In this document: piece after piece, positions 1 through 7,906 of the stretch
How positions within the stretch are numbered: position 1 is the first letter of the stretch
Layout of the letters: each line of letters opens with the position of its first letter
Assembly: GCF_016464705.1 (NCBI RefSeq)
Contig: NZ_JAEHOB010000017.1
Span: forward strand, 63,126-127,125
Length of the DNA: 64,000 nt
Source: Qaidamihabitans albus
GTDB taxonomy: Bacteria > Actinomycetota > Actinomycetes > Mycobacteriales > Pseudonocardiaceae
Direction: 5' to 3'
Notes under the pieces: generated by a model
Seen by the model: only the letters and a program-made list of their open reading frames with translations
The model's database searches: none
Told to the model about the DNA's origin: nothing
Translations under genes and position numbers: made by a program

Positions 1-89
1 CCACCCGCGGTGCCTAGTGGCGCGTCTCGGAGGGTTGACCCGGTAATCGGTGCTGTGGGCTGATCGGCCAGGCTGGTCCCGCATGTCGA

Positions 90-250
90 GTGCGGGAGGT
101 GGTCGTGACTCGTCGTCCGAGCGTGTTCGTGAGGCCCTTATCGATGGAGGAGGGCCGGAAGCTTCAGCGGGTCACCAGGACCGCGAAGGACCCGGTGCGG
201 TTGCGGCGGGCGATTGTCGTGCTGATGTCCGGCCAGGGCCAGGCGGTCCC
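90..250 (+). pseudogene. IS630-type transposase, N-terminal fragment
   Basis: The reading frame encodes about 50 residues (RPSVFVRPLSMEEGRKLQR, then a KDPVRLRRAIVVLMSGQGQ stretch) that I recognise as the N-terminal helix-turn-helix start of IS630-family transposases. The similarity stops near 250, where the sequence becomes the truncated C-terminal end of the oppositely oriented IS110-type gene. The DDE catalytic domain is therefore absent and this is a dead fragment. The junction suggests that one IS inserted into or recombined with the other. The assignment rests on memory of the family, not on a search. Confidence 0.6.
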
Positions 251-1008
251 CTGCGCGTTCGATCCGCAGCGAGGGCTTGAGCCTCGCTACGGCGTGTGAC
301 CTCGCGCCGCACGGCCCGGTCGAAGCCGAGACGACGGGTTCGTGCCAGGTCGCCGCCGCCGCGGTCGCAGACCACCGTCAGCGCGGAGATCCAGGTGCGC
401 GAACGGAACGGCTGCTTCGCGGTGTCCAACGCCGCCGGCCACACGCACTCCAACAGCGACCGCATCTGCTGCACCTGCCCGGTCATCGCGACGATCAACT
501 GGTCACGTCGGGTGCCCAGGTGCCGCAGCCGCCCCCAGGGCTCGTCGACGGGTTCGGGCACGTAGCAGCGCAGCTGGGCGGTGAGCCGGGCGACCAGCAC
601 TGCGTCCTTCTCGTCGGTCTTGTCCAACGTCAGGTCCTCCGCCCACCGAGACCACGAGGTGAGCATCGGCTGGACACACACGAAGGGCGTGCCGCGATCG
701 GAGGCGAGTTGCCCGAGCACTCGCCACCGGTGCCCGGTCGGCTCACACGCCACTGTCACCCCGGCGAACCTCACGGCCGAGGCATGCTGCGCGGCCCAGT
801 CCAGCGCCGCCCCGAGGTTTCAGGTGCGACAACGAAAAGTCCTGCGCGCCAACACCTTCGAGTCGTGGTCGGTCACCACGACCATCTGCTTGGCGTCGGC
901 CAGATCGATGCCGACGATCGCGTTGTCGACCGGCACCAGCGCCCGTAGGCGGGTCAGTCGGGCGTTGCGGTTGCGATCACCCCGGGACACGCCACTACCG
1001 TTGCCCAT
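251..1008 (-). pseudogene. IS110-type transposase, interrupted and truncated
   Basis: Reading leftward from an ATG at 1008 (strong AGGAGGAGGA ribosome site), the product starts with VGIDLADAKQMVVVTDHD, the DEDD-type N-terminal catalytic region of IS110 transposases. It continues with GVTVACEPTGHRWRVLGQL and DKTDEKDAVLVARLTAQLR, both typical of the family. An in-frame TGA at 820-822 falls where a Trp codon (TGG) would fit, and the same frame resumes at once. Around 290 the frame shifts again, and the C-terminal transposase_20 domain with its serine motif is missing. The gene is inactive. It lies next to, but outside, the tRNA-flanked element that begins at 1288. Confidence 0.75.
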
Positions 1009-1009
1009 G

Positions 1010-1064
1010 AACGTCCTCCTCCTGCGATGGGACGCCAAGCCCGACAGCACATCAGGAGGACGTT
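1010..1064 (-). promoter_or_regulatory. Inverted repeat that could mask the IS110 ribosome-binding site
   Basis: An 11-bp perfect inverted repeat (AACGTCCTCCT at 1010-1020, AGGAGGACGTT at 1054-1064) places the Shine-Dalgarno sequence of the transposase in one arm and its complement upstream in the leader. A transcript entering from outside could fold and hide the ribosome site. Sequestration of this kind is known in other IS families as protection against read-through expression. Here it is inferred from the sequence only. Confidence 0.4.
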
Positions 1065-1287
1065 CCCGCGTCCAGCCAACACTCAGAACATCTGTCTATG
1101 CCGCCGAGCGGACGTTGGAGTCCAACGAGTGCCCTTGCAGCGCGGGAGGCCGCTGAAGTGCCAACGCGGCCCGCACCCCCGTAGGAGACCAACGGGAACG
1201 GAACTGACCTGGGGATTAGCGTTTCCGTCCCTCTGTTGCCCTCGCAGGAGGAACAGGGCTGACCTGCGAAAACGCTTGATCAGGTAA
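1065..1287. other. Non-coding stretch between IS remnants and the island end
   Basis: About 220 bases without a credible gene. Open frames crossing it translate the anticodon and T-arm sequence of the tRNA fragment to the right and are spurious. I see no integrase gene, promoter or terminator that I can defend here. Confidence 0.5.
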
Positions 1288-1332
1288 GTGCCCCCGGTGC
1301 GACTCGAACGCACACTGGACGGATTTTGAGTC
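1288..1332. repeat. attL-like copy of the tRNA 3' segment
   Basis: These 45 bases match 11816-11860 without a mismatch and diverge on both sides. They contain the acceptor 3' strand, T-arm, variable loop and anticodon arm of the tRNA, but not the D-arm or the 5' acceptor strand, so this is not a functional tRNA. It is interpreted as the displaced att half-site. Confidence 0.8.
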
Positions 1333-1381
1333 GGCTCCGGAGTGAGGAGAAGCGCCCTGACCTGCGGGAAGGAGTGGTTCG

Positions 1382-1444
1382 TTGGGTGCGAACGAGGGAT
1401 GAGAGGCGTAGTGCGAGCGTGGTTCGCACCCAATCTCGCACCCA
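1382..1444. repeat. Cluster of TGGGTGCGA repeats near the left island end
   Basis: A 12-bp perfect inverted repeat (1382-1393 with 1422-1433) and a third copy of the same 9-mer yield TGGGTGCGA at 1383-1391 (direct), 1424-1432 and 1436-1444 (both inverted, 12 bp apart). The cluster lies about 50 bp inside the left att copy. The position and repeated short motif fit recombination arm sites or an excisionase/repressor operator. No binding protein can be named. Confidence 0.45.
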
Positions 1445-1594
1445 CGGTGTCTTGCCATCTCGATGAACTGCCTGGGCGAACGTGGACCGTTCAGCCGAAG
1501 AGGGGACGATCTTGGAAGGAGTCGCCGAGATCCCCCGAGTGTTGCCGCGCGAACGGCGCAGAGCATGGCTGGGCTAGCGTGTCTACTGTGAGGA

Positions 1595-2641
1595 ATGACG
1601 ATCAGGCGGAACCAGGTGATGTTTCAGGCTGGTATTCAAAGGCCGGAAGCACTCTTGGAGAAGATCCAGCAGGCTGCCATCAGGGCGCGTCTCCCTCGTT
1701 TGTTGCGTAAACCCCTCACTGCAGCCCAGATGGCGCTGAGCCTTTATTGGCAGCGGGACTATCACCAAGTGCGCATGCATAACGACCATGCTCACTACTT
1801 CACGCTTCCTGACGGCGAAATTGTCCACTGGCCAGTGTTTTGGATATCCGAGGTGTTCACCCCGTCGACACTCGATGATCTCCTTATCGGCATCCAAAAA
1901 GCCGGCTGGGACGCATCTCGAAACTCGGTTCGACGAGAAAACGAGGTACGCGATTGGGTTCTGGCTGCGCGGGGTCGTCCAGACTCATCCGCTTGGATGG
2001 ACCTAGTAACAATCAGTCGAAGAAGCAGTTTCTCGTACTGGTATCAATAGTTTCGCAGGAAATCTTCCCAACGGAATCCGTGAAGTGTCGATTCGCCTTC
2101 ATCAGGTGAGTGCATCAATCACGCTTCTTCATGCGGCCTCCTTTCTCGATGGCGATGCTCAGTTAGAAATCGATCGAAAGTTGAAGGAAGGTACGCCGCC
2201 TCGTATTGTTCGGGAACTGGGGAGGCGAAGGCGCAACGTCTACGACACCCATTTTGCCAAGAGAAAAGACCTGGAGGGGATACTCGTACGCCACCATGAT
2301 TCGGCACAGAAATGGTTAGGAAGTTTAGCGGCCGGAACGTTTTGGAAGGAGCGTCGGGGTCGCCCAGCAGTTTGGATCTCCTTATCACAGAGGTTGCAGA
2401 TCTGAGTGTGGAGCGCGAAGGACTGGAGGGGTTCTATTTGCGCGAGTTGGGGATTGATGATTATTTCCGATGGAAATGTGTTGATATTCCGGGGTTGTGG
2501 TTAAATGAGCGTCACCTGGGAATCGCTTACAAGGTAGGTTACACACTTGCCGGGCGTTACGCAGGTGTGTTTGATGATTCAGATTTTAAATATACAGGCG
2601 ATGATGGCAAAAGTTACCCGCGCGTGCTGTCAGCTTGCTGA
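1595..2641 (+). pseudogene. Unrecognised accessory gene, broken by two frame changes
   Basis: Three consecutive open frames probably derive from one gene of about 345 codons: 1595-2050 (frame ending in SFSYWYQ), 2049-2330 (beginning SFAGNLPNGIREVSIRLH) and 2331-2641 (ending GDDGKSYPRVLSAC). Each piece starts where the previous one stops and none has its own clear ribosome site. The base composition is clearly less GC-rich than the rest of the window, particularly at 2440-2620, which suggests foreign origin. I do not recognise the family. It could instead be three small real genes, but the exact tiling argues for decay. Confidence 0.5.
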
Positions 2642-2677
2642 CGGGCCACGCTCGTGTGTCCCGTCGGTAGGAGCGCC

Positions 2678-2713
2678 GCTACCCCGACGGCCTTCGTTGG
2701 CCGTCGGGGTAGC
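2678..2713. terminator. Strong bidirectional hairpin terminator
   Basis: A perfect 15-bp stem (GCTACCCCGACGGCC and its complement) closes a 6-nt TTCGTT loop. It lies between the end of the broken gene at 2641 (plus strand) and the end of the possible minus-strand gene at 2724, so it could terminate both. There is no long T tract, as is common in actinomycetes. Confidence 0.75.
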
Positions 2714-2723
2714 AGTTCGCCTC

Positions 2724-3242
2724 CTATGCGGTCCAGGTGAAGCTGGCGGGCGTGGTGCCATCGTCGGCCAGGGGGATGGTGATCGTCCAGGGCCAATCAC
2801 AGCCGACGGGGCCGGGCAGCTTGCGGTGCGCGTAGCGGCGCCCGCACCGCATGACCAGGGGCCGGTCGGGTACCAGCGCGTGGTAGGCCAGCAGCGCGAC
2901 GTCGAAAGCGCGCAGGTTCGCGGATTCTTGGCGATCGCGCGGATGGAACCTGTGCGTCAGCGGTTGCACTACGGGCGATGGTGAGACAGGTTGCTGTCGC
3001 TTGCCACTACAATGGACCATGTGGTCGCCAGTCGGTGCACCCCCAAGGTGTAGTTCCGGGTGAGAACCTGTTCTTGTCTCCTCGGCGATGTTCAGGAGCC
3101 GACTTCTGCCAACATCGCCCGCCCCCCATGGGTCAGTCAGTGCGCGGCGGTAGTGAATAGCGGCGTCCGAGTGAGCGCGCGCCGCGGCGGCCTGATGGCG
3201 GTATGGCTCGTCTGTGTCCGCAGGCACGGGAGCCACTGTCAC
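2724..3242 (-). CDS. Hypothetical protein, doubtful
   Basis: An open frame of 172 codons ends 11 bp before the hairpin at 2678-2713, which would be its terminator. Only the C-terminal half (from AFDVALLAYHALVPDRPL onward) reads like protein; the N-terminal half is Arg/His-rich and may be untranslated, in which case translation would begin near an internal Met. I see no domain, signal peptide or membrane segment. It may be a remnant gene of the mobile element. The call depends mainly on the well-placed terminator. Confidence 0.3.
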   Translation of the reverse strand: MTVAPVPADTDEPYRHQAAAARAHSDAAIHYRRALTDPWGAGDVGRSRLLNIAEETRTGSHPELHLGGAPTGDHMVHCSGKRQQPVSPSPVVQPLTHRFHPRDRQESANLRAFDVALLAYHALVPDRPLVMRCGRRYAHRKLPGPVGCDWPWTITIPLADDGTTPASFTWTA

Positions 3243-3411
3243 GGTGTAACGTGTAGCCCCCGGTCAATGAGAGTCGTTCTGTACCACCTATGTGAGACAT
3301 TGCTGGTCAGGGGTGTCCCAGGTGGTGAACCTAGGCCGTAGCTGATCCCGGTCGTTGATCTTGTCCGCTTGGGGTTCCCTGTGAGATCCGGACGTTCGTC
3401 AGGCCTGATCG
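3243..3411. other. Intergenic region downstream of vanS
   Basis: No gene is evident. The region lies at the 3' end of the vanRS transcript and upstream of the doubtful leftward gene. I found no clear hairpin terminator. Confidence 0.4.
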
Positions 3412-4524
3412 TCATCTGTTTGTGTGCGCTGGCGCGGCGGGTAATTGCACCGTGACGCGGAGCCCGCCAGCGGGGCGGGGGGTGAGGGTGAGGGTTCCGT
3501 CGTGTGCGTGGACGATGCTTTTGACGATTGCCAGGCCGAGGCCGACCCCTGCGTGGTCAGTGCGTATGCGTTCGGTGCCGCGCTGGAACGGCTCGGCAAG
3601 AGTGGAAACCACATGGGGGGCGAGCTCCTTGCCGGTGTTCTCGACAGCGAGCAGCACACTCTTGGGGTGAACGGCGGTCGTGACCCATACTGTGCCCTGT
3701 TCAGGCAGGTTGTGGACGATCGCGTTGTGCACGAGGTTCGTTGTCATCTGCAGCAGGAGCGCGTGTGAGCCGTTGGTGGGGGTGATGTCGCCGGCGGTCT
3801 CGACGGTGAGGCCGCGTTCTTCTGCGAGGGGGAGGAGCGTTTCGGTGGCTTCTTCCGCGATGAGGGACAGGTCGACGTGTTCCCGGGTGAAGGACCGTTG
3901 GTCAGCGCGGCTGAGCAGGAGCAATGCTTCGGTGAGGTCGATCGCTCGGGTGTTGACGAAGTGGAGACGGTCGACAAGTTCGTCGGCCTCGCGGTTCGGA
4001 TCGTTGCGGGCCACGTCGAGAAGTGTCTGCGCGATCGCCAGTGGGGTGCGCAGTTCGTGGGAGGCGTTGGCTGCGAATCTCTGCTGTTCGGCGACGTGTG
4101 CGTCGAGCCGCGCGAGCATGGTGTCGAAGGCGTCGGCGAGTTCGCGGAACTCGTCTTTGCGGCCTTCCAACTGGATCCGGTGGGAGAGCGATCCGTTCGC
4201 GGCCAGGCGTGTGGCATGTGTGATATGAGTCAGGGGCGCGAGCATGCGGCCGGCAAGAAGCCACCCTCCCACGAGACCGAACACCAGCAGGAACGCCAGC
4301 GCGATGACTGCCTTCGGAGCGAAGGCGTCCAGGAGGTCGGACCGGTTGGGAATAAAAATACCGGGGCCACGCCCGGGCGCAGCGGGGATGCGCACACGTT
4401 CGGGCACGTAGCGCAGAAGGAATACCCACACGACCGCGAGTAGCAAGGCACCTGCAAGCATGAGGAACCCGGCGTAGCTGAGGGTGAGCTTGAGGCGAAC
4501 GCTCAACCCAGGTGCCCTATCCAC
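3412..4524 (-). CDS. vanS: VanS-type sensor histidine kinase
   Basis: 370 aa from a GTG at 4524, which overlaps the vanR stop by 8 nt, so translation is coupled. Two membrane segments (about residues 11-38 and 72-92) flank a short extracytoplasmic loop (about 39-71). HAMP follows at about 93-145. The H-box NASHELRTPLA has its phosphorylated His at 156, and the N-box (QMTTNLVHNAIVHN) and G-box (HAGVGLGLAIVKS) are intact. The short sensor loop and overall sequence match actinomycete VanS proteins, which sense vancomycin-group antibiotics or their complex with lipid II and phosphorylate VanR. Signal specificity cannot be read from sequence. A longer upstream frame reaches 4713 but lies inside vanR and is not the start. 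Confidence 0.85.
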   Translation of the reverse strand: MDRAPGLSVRLKLTLSYAGFLMLAGALLLAVVWVFLLRYVPERVRIPAAPGRGPGIFIPNRSDLLDAFAPKAVIALAFLLVFGLVGGWLLAGRMLAPLTHITHATRLAANGSLSHRIQLEGRKDEFRELADAFDTMLARLDAHVAEQQRFAANASHELRTPLAIAQTLLDVARNDPNREADELVDRLHFVNTRAIDLTEALLLLSRADQRSFTREHVDLSLIAEEATETLLPLAEERGLTVETAGDITPTNGSHALLLQMTTNLVHNAIVHNLPEQGTVWVTTAVHPKSVLLAVENTGKELAPHVVSTLAEPFQRGTERIRTDHAGVGLGLAIVKSIVHAHDGTLTLTPRPAGGLRVTVQLPAAPAHTNR

Positions 4525-5212
4525 GCTCGCCTGCCTCGCGTCCGGCGTCTGGTCCTGTGTCGATGCGGTAGCCGACGCCGGGCACGGTGGCGATGACCCA
4601 GGGCTCGCCGAGGCGTTTGCGCAGTGCCGAGACGGTGATGCGCACGGCGTTGGTGAACGGGTCTGCGTTTTCGTCCCACGCTCGTTCCAGTAGCTCTTCG
4701 GCGCTGACGACACCGCCTTCGGCAGCGACGAGGACTTCGAGCACGGCGAACTGCTTCCGGGTGAGCCCGACGTAGCGGCCGTCGCGGTAGACCTCGCGAC
4801 GGAATGGATCCAGACGCAGGCCTGCGATCTCCCTCACCGGTGGTCTGTTGTGCGCGCGCCTGCGGTCAAGTGCTCTGAGACGGAGCACGAGTTCTCGGAG
4901 CTCGAAGGGCTTCGTGAGGTAGTCGTCGGCGCCGAGTTCGAACCCGGATTGCTTGTCGTCGAGCCGGTCGGCTGCGGTGAGCATCAGGATCGGCATACCA
5001 CCGCCCGAGGAGACGATGCGTTCGGCGATCTCGTCGCCGGAGGGACCGGGGATGTCGCGGTCGAGGACGGCGATGTCGTAGGAATTGATACTCAGCAGCT
5101 CCAGAGCGGTGTCACCGTCACCGGCGATGTCGGCCGCGATCGCTTCCAGGCGTAGGCCATCACGGATGGCCTCTGCCATAAAGAGCTCGTCCTCGACGAT
5201 CAACACACGCAT
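4517..5212 (-). CDS. vanR: VanR-type OmpR-family response regulator
   Basis: 231 aa from ATG at 5212. The receiver domain (1-115) has acidic residues in VEDE, phospho-acceptor Asp51 (VLDRDIPG) and Lys in LTKPFEL. The C-terminal winged helix (about 130-220) carries LTRKQFAVLEVL and the TNAVRITVSALRKRLG recognition helix. The sequence is very close to what I remember of Streptomyces VanR. It is expected to activate the island's cell-wall genes after phosphorylation by VanS. It is transcribed divergently from vanY, with 77 bp between start codons holding a tandem repeat that is a good operator candidate. Confidence 0.88.
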   Translation of the reverse strand: MRVLIVEDELFMAEAIRDGLRLEAIAADIAGDGDTALELLSINSYDIAVLDRDIPGPSGDEIAERIVSSGGGMPILMLTAADRLDDKQSGFELGADDYLTKPFELRELVLRLRALDRRRAHNRPPVREIAGLRLDPFRREVYRDGRYVGLTRKQFAVLEVLVAAEGGVVSAEELLERAWDENADPFTNAVRITVSALRKRLGEPWVIATVPGVGYRIDTGPDAGREAGERG

Positions 5213-5236
5213 ACCCGCTCGATGGTACGAGCAGGC

Positions 5237-5255
5237 GCATATCGTCGGCATATCG
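5237..5255. promoter_or_regulatory. Candidate VanR operator (tandem GCATATCG)
   Basis: GCATATCG occurs at 5237-5244 and again at 5248-5255, so the repeat unit recurs every 11 bp, about one helical turn. Directly repeated half-sites at this spacing are typical for OmpR-family regulators. The site lies in the only intergenic region between divergent vanR and vanY and could control both. Confidence 0.5.
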
Positions 5256-5289
5256 AAAACTGGATACGGGCTGGCAACACCACGCTGCC

Positions 5290-5895
5290 TTGACTGGATG
5301 CATGTTCTACAGCGAACCAGCACGAACAGCAACCCTCGTCAAGAACGAACTGCGCGCCATCCCACTTCGGCCCCGTGACCGCCTGTTCGCCGTGGTCACG
5401 GTGGTGCTCGCCGTGCTGTTGCTGCCCGCGGCGTTCGCCCGCAATCCCGGCCGCGCTCGCGAACTGGCCTGCCGCTGGGCGTTGGCGATGCGATTCCCCG
5501 CCGAGGACCTCACCGGGCTCACCGACGGTGCCATGGCGGCGTTCACCGCGGCGCGCACCGAGGCTCTCTGGCGCCACGGGCAGCTCATCGGCCTCACCTC
5601 GGGATACCGCGATCCCCTTGTCCAACAGCGGTTGTTCGACGAGGAGGTGCGCCGCTCCGGCTCACCGGCCGCGGCCCGGATGCTCGTGCTGCCACCAGCG
5701 GAATCCAGGCACGTCAAGGGCATCGCGCTGGACGTGCGCCCAGTCGAAGGCGCGCGCTGGCTAGAAGAACACGGCGCCCGCTACGACCTCTACCGTATCC
5801 ACGACAACGAGTGGTGGCACTTCGAGCACCGTCCAGACAGCGGCGGCACGCCACCAACGGCCCAGGAGATCCGCAGTGGTCTACAAGCTCGTTGA
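5290..5895 (+). CDS. vanY: VanY-type D,D-carboxypeptidase
   Basis: 201 aa from TTG at 5290 (or ATG at 5302, residue 5; neither has a good ribosome site). A membrane anchor spans about residues 31-49. The M15B zinc peptidase domain follows: substrate Arg in SGYRD (106-108), zinc ligands His141 and Asp148 in SRHVKGIALD, and catalytic Glu174 with zinc ligand His177 in NEWWHFE. VanY removes the terminal D-Ala from lipid II pentapeptide, leaving tetrapeptide that glycopeptides cannot bind. In Nonomuraea a VanY alone is known to give glycopeptide resistance without vanHAX, which is the parallel drawn here. The downstream ATPase gene overlaps its 3' end by 20 nt. Confidence 0.85.
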   Translation: MTGCMFYSEPARTATLVKNELRAIPLRPRDRLFAVVTVVLAVLLLPAAFARNPGRARELACRWALAMRFPAEDLTGLTDGAMAAFTAARTEALWRHGQLIGLTSGYRDPLVQQRLFDEEVRRSGSPAAARMLVLPPAESRHVKGIALDVRPVEGARWLEEHGARYDLYRIHDNEWWHFEHRPDSGGTPPTAQEIRSGLQAR

Positions 5896-7900
5896 AGAGG
5901 GGCAGCATGTCGGGCGTTTGGAAGGGCATCTCCAGGCCGCGAGGCAACATACCTTCGTCGGACGGAAGGAGGAGCTCGCCGCCTTCGACGAGGCGCTGTG
6001 GAGCGGCGGCGGGGTGCTGTTCGTGCACGGCCCGGGCGGCGTCGGCAAGTCGGCGCTGCTGAGACGCTTCGCCCAGCGGGCCGCCGAGGCCGATCGCAAC
6101 GTACTGATGCTGGACGGGCGGATGCTCGAGGGGTCCCACGCGGCCTTCATGGCCGAGACCAGGTCGATGCTCGCCGACGAGCGCGCGGTGCTGCTGATCG
6201 ACAGCTTCGAGCGCATCCATGGCTTGGAAAGTTGGCTGCGCGAACGGTTCCTGCCGACGCTGCCGGTCGGCGCGCTGGTCGTGGTTGCCGGGCGCATACC
6301 CCCGGACATGATGTGGCAGGCCGACCCGGGCTGGGCCGACATGTTGCAGGTCATCGCGCTGGGCGACCTGAAGCCCGTGGACGCCGCCGCACTGCTGGAT
6401 TCCCGCGGCGTGGCCGGTGAGATGCACGATCCGCTGCTCGCTTTCGCCGGCGGGCACCCGCTCGCCCTGTCGCTCGGGGCCGCGGTGGCGATCAACGACA
6501 GCGCCGCCGACTCCCGCTGGACGCCCACCCGTGACATGGTCGCCACCCTGCTCGACCAGCTCGTCGGCGAAGTACCCAGTCCGGCGCACCGGCATGCCCT
6601 GGAGGTCTGCGCGCACACGTACATGTCCACGGAGGACGTGCTGCGCGCGGTGCTGCCCGACGAGGACGCGGCGGCGCTGTTCTCCTGGCTGCGGCGGCTG
6701 CCGTTCGTCGACTCGAGCCCGTTCGGGTTGTATCCACAGGACGTCGTCCGCGAGATCCTCGAAGCCGACCTGCGCTGGCGCGACCCGCACGGCTACGCCG
6801 ACATGCATCGGCGTATCAAGGCCCACCTCACGCAGCAGATCCGGGCCGCCGAGGACGCGGACGTGCTCGGGGCCGTCGGCTCGCTGTTCTACCTGCACCG
6901 CGGCGAAGGCCGGACACCAGAGCCGCACGTCTGGGACGGTGTGGGCGAGGTGTACGAGGACGTCTTCCGCCCCGAGGACGCCGAGGACCTGCTGCGCCTG
7001 GCTACCGAGTGGGACACGGGGACTGTGGCCGCTGTGTCCCACTGGACGGCCCGGCAGCCGCAGGCGTTCCGTCTCTACCGGCGCAGCGCGAACGGCGAGC
7101 TGGTAGGAGCCTGCGCCTGGCTCCGCCTGGACTCGGAGGCGGAGGCGCAGGCGGACCCGGTGGTTGCCACGGCCTGGGCCAACGCCCGCGCCAATGCCCC
7201 GCTGCGGCTCGGCGAGCACCTGGCCGTCTACCGGAGCTGGGTGCGCAAGTGCCACTGGGGCGCCTCGCCAGTGATGAATCTGGTCCAGTGGCGGGCGGTG
7301 GCCTGGTTCCTGCGCTCGGAACGCATGGCCTGGTCCTTCATGGCGGTCCGCAGTGACGACCCCTTGAGCGGCCGCTACGAGTACTACAACATGCACGATC
7401 TCGGGGATCACGCGTGGGAGGGGGACGTCGAGTATCTTCTGCCCGCCCGCGACTGGCGGGCCGTCCCGGCGCAGGTCTGGCTCGACCGGCTGCTGCCGGC
7501 CGGCGCGCAGGAGACCCCGGTCAAGCACGAGCCGGAGCTGGTGGTGCTGTCACAGGAGGAGTTCACCAACGCCATCCGCAAGGCCCTGCGACACCTGTCG
7601 AAATGCAGGGAGCTGGCCGCCAACCCGCTCACCCGCAGCAGGCTGCTCGCCGGTCGGAGCGACCCCGTCAAGGCCCTGCGCGAGCTGCTCGAAGAGGGTA
7701 TCCGAGACCTGGGCCGGGATCCGCAGGCGGGCAAGCTGCACCGCGCCCTCGACATCACCTACCTGCGTGGCGCCCCCACCCAGGAAGCCGCCGCCGAGCG
7801 CCTCGGCCTGTCCTTCACCACCTACCGCCGTCACCTGATCGCTGGCATCGAACGCATCTCCGAAGACCTCTGGCGCCGCGAACTCTACGGGTCGAACTGA
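5876..7900 (+). CDS. P-loop ATPase with C-terminal helix-turn-helix-like region
   Basis: 674 aa from GTG at 5876, overlapping vanY by 20 nt and so translationally coupled. The N-terminal AAA/STAND-like ATPase has Walker A GPGGVGKS at residues 52-59 and Walker B AVLLIDSFE near 105. A middle segment (about 330-490) has a GNAT-like look (FRLYRRSANGELVGACAWL). The last 50 residues ([20 protein letters not shown]) look like a sigma-4/LuxR-type DNA-binding helix-turn-helix. No family function is known to me. Coupling to vanY suggests a role in regulating or sensing the same stress, but this is inference. The gene ends 6 bp before the convergent racemase. Confidence 0.7.
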   Translation: MVYKLVEEGQHVGRLEGHLQAARQHTFVGRKEELAAFDEALWSGGGVLFVHGPGGVGKSALLRRFAQRAAEADRNVLMLDGRMLEGSHAAFMAETRSMLADERAVLLIDSFERIHGLESWLRERFLPTLPVGALVVVAGRIPPDMMWQADPGWADMLQVIALGDLKPVDAAALLDSRGVAGEMHDPLLAFAGGHPLALSLGAAVAINDSAADSRWTPTRDMVATLLDQLVGEVPSPAHRHALEVCAHTYMSTEDVLRAVLPDEDAAALFSWLRRLPFVDSSPFGLYPQDVVREILEADLRWRDPHGYADMHRRIKAHLTQQIRAAEDADVLGAVGSLFYLHRGEGRTPEPHVWDGVGEVYEDVFRPEDAEDLLRLATEWDTGTVAAVSHWTARQPQAFRLYRRSANGELVGACAWLRLDSEAEAQADPVVATAWANARANAPLRLGEHLAVYRSWVRKCHWGASPVMNLVQWRAVAWFLRSERMAWSFMAVRSDDPLSGRYEYYNMHDLGDHAWEGDVEYLLPARDWRAVPAQVWLDRLLPAGAQETPVKHEPELVVLSQEEFTNAIRKALRHLSKCRELAANPLTRSRLLAGRSDPVKALRELLEEGIRDLGRDPQAGKLHRALDITYLRGAPTQEAAAERLGLSFTTYRRHLIAGIERISEDLWRRELYGSN

Positions 7901-7906
7901 GTGCGG

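Noticed and set aside
1083-1566. Small minus-strand frames across the left att copy
   Set aside because: They translate tRNA anticodon- and T-arm sequence (FESHRGH-type peptides), a well-known artefact.
4525-4713. Extended N-terminus of VanS
   Set aside because: Those 63 codons lie inside vanR, have no membrane or domain character, and GTG 4524 gives the family start.
5714-7528. 604-codon minus-strand frame opposite the ATPase gene
   Set aside because: No recognisable motifs, whereas the plus strand has a P-loop and a coupled start.
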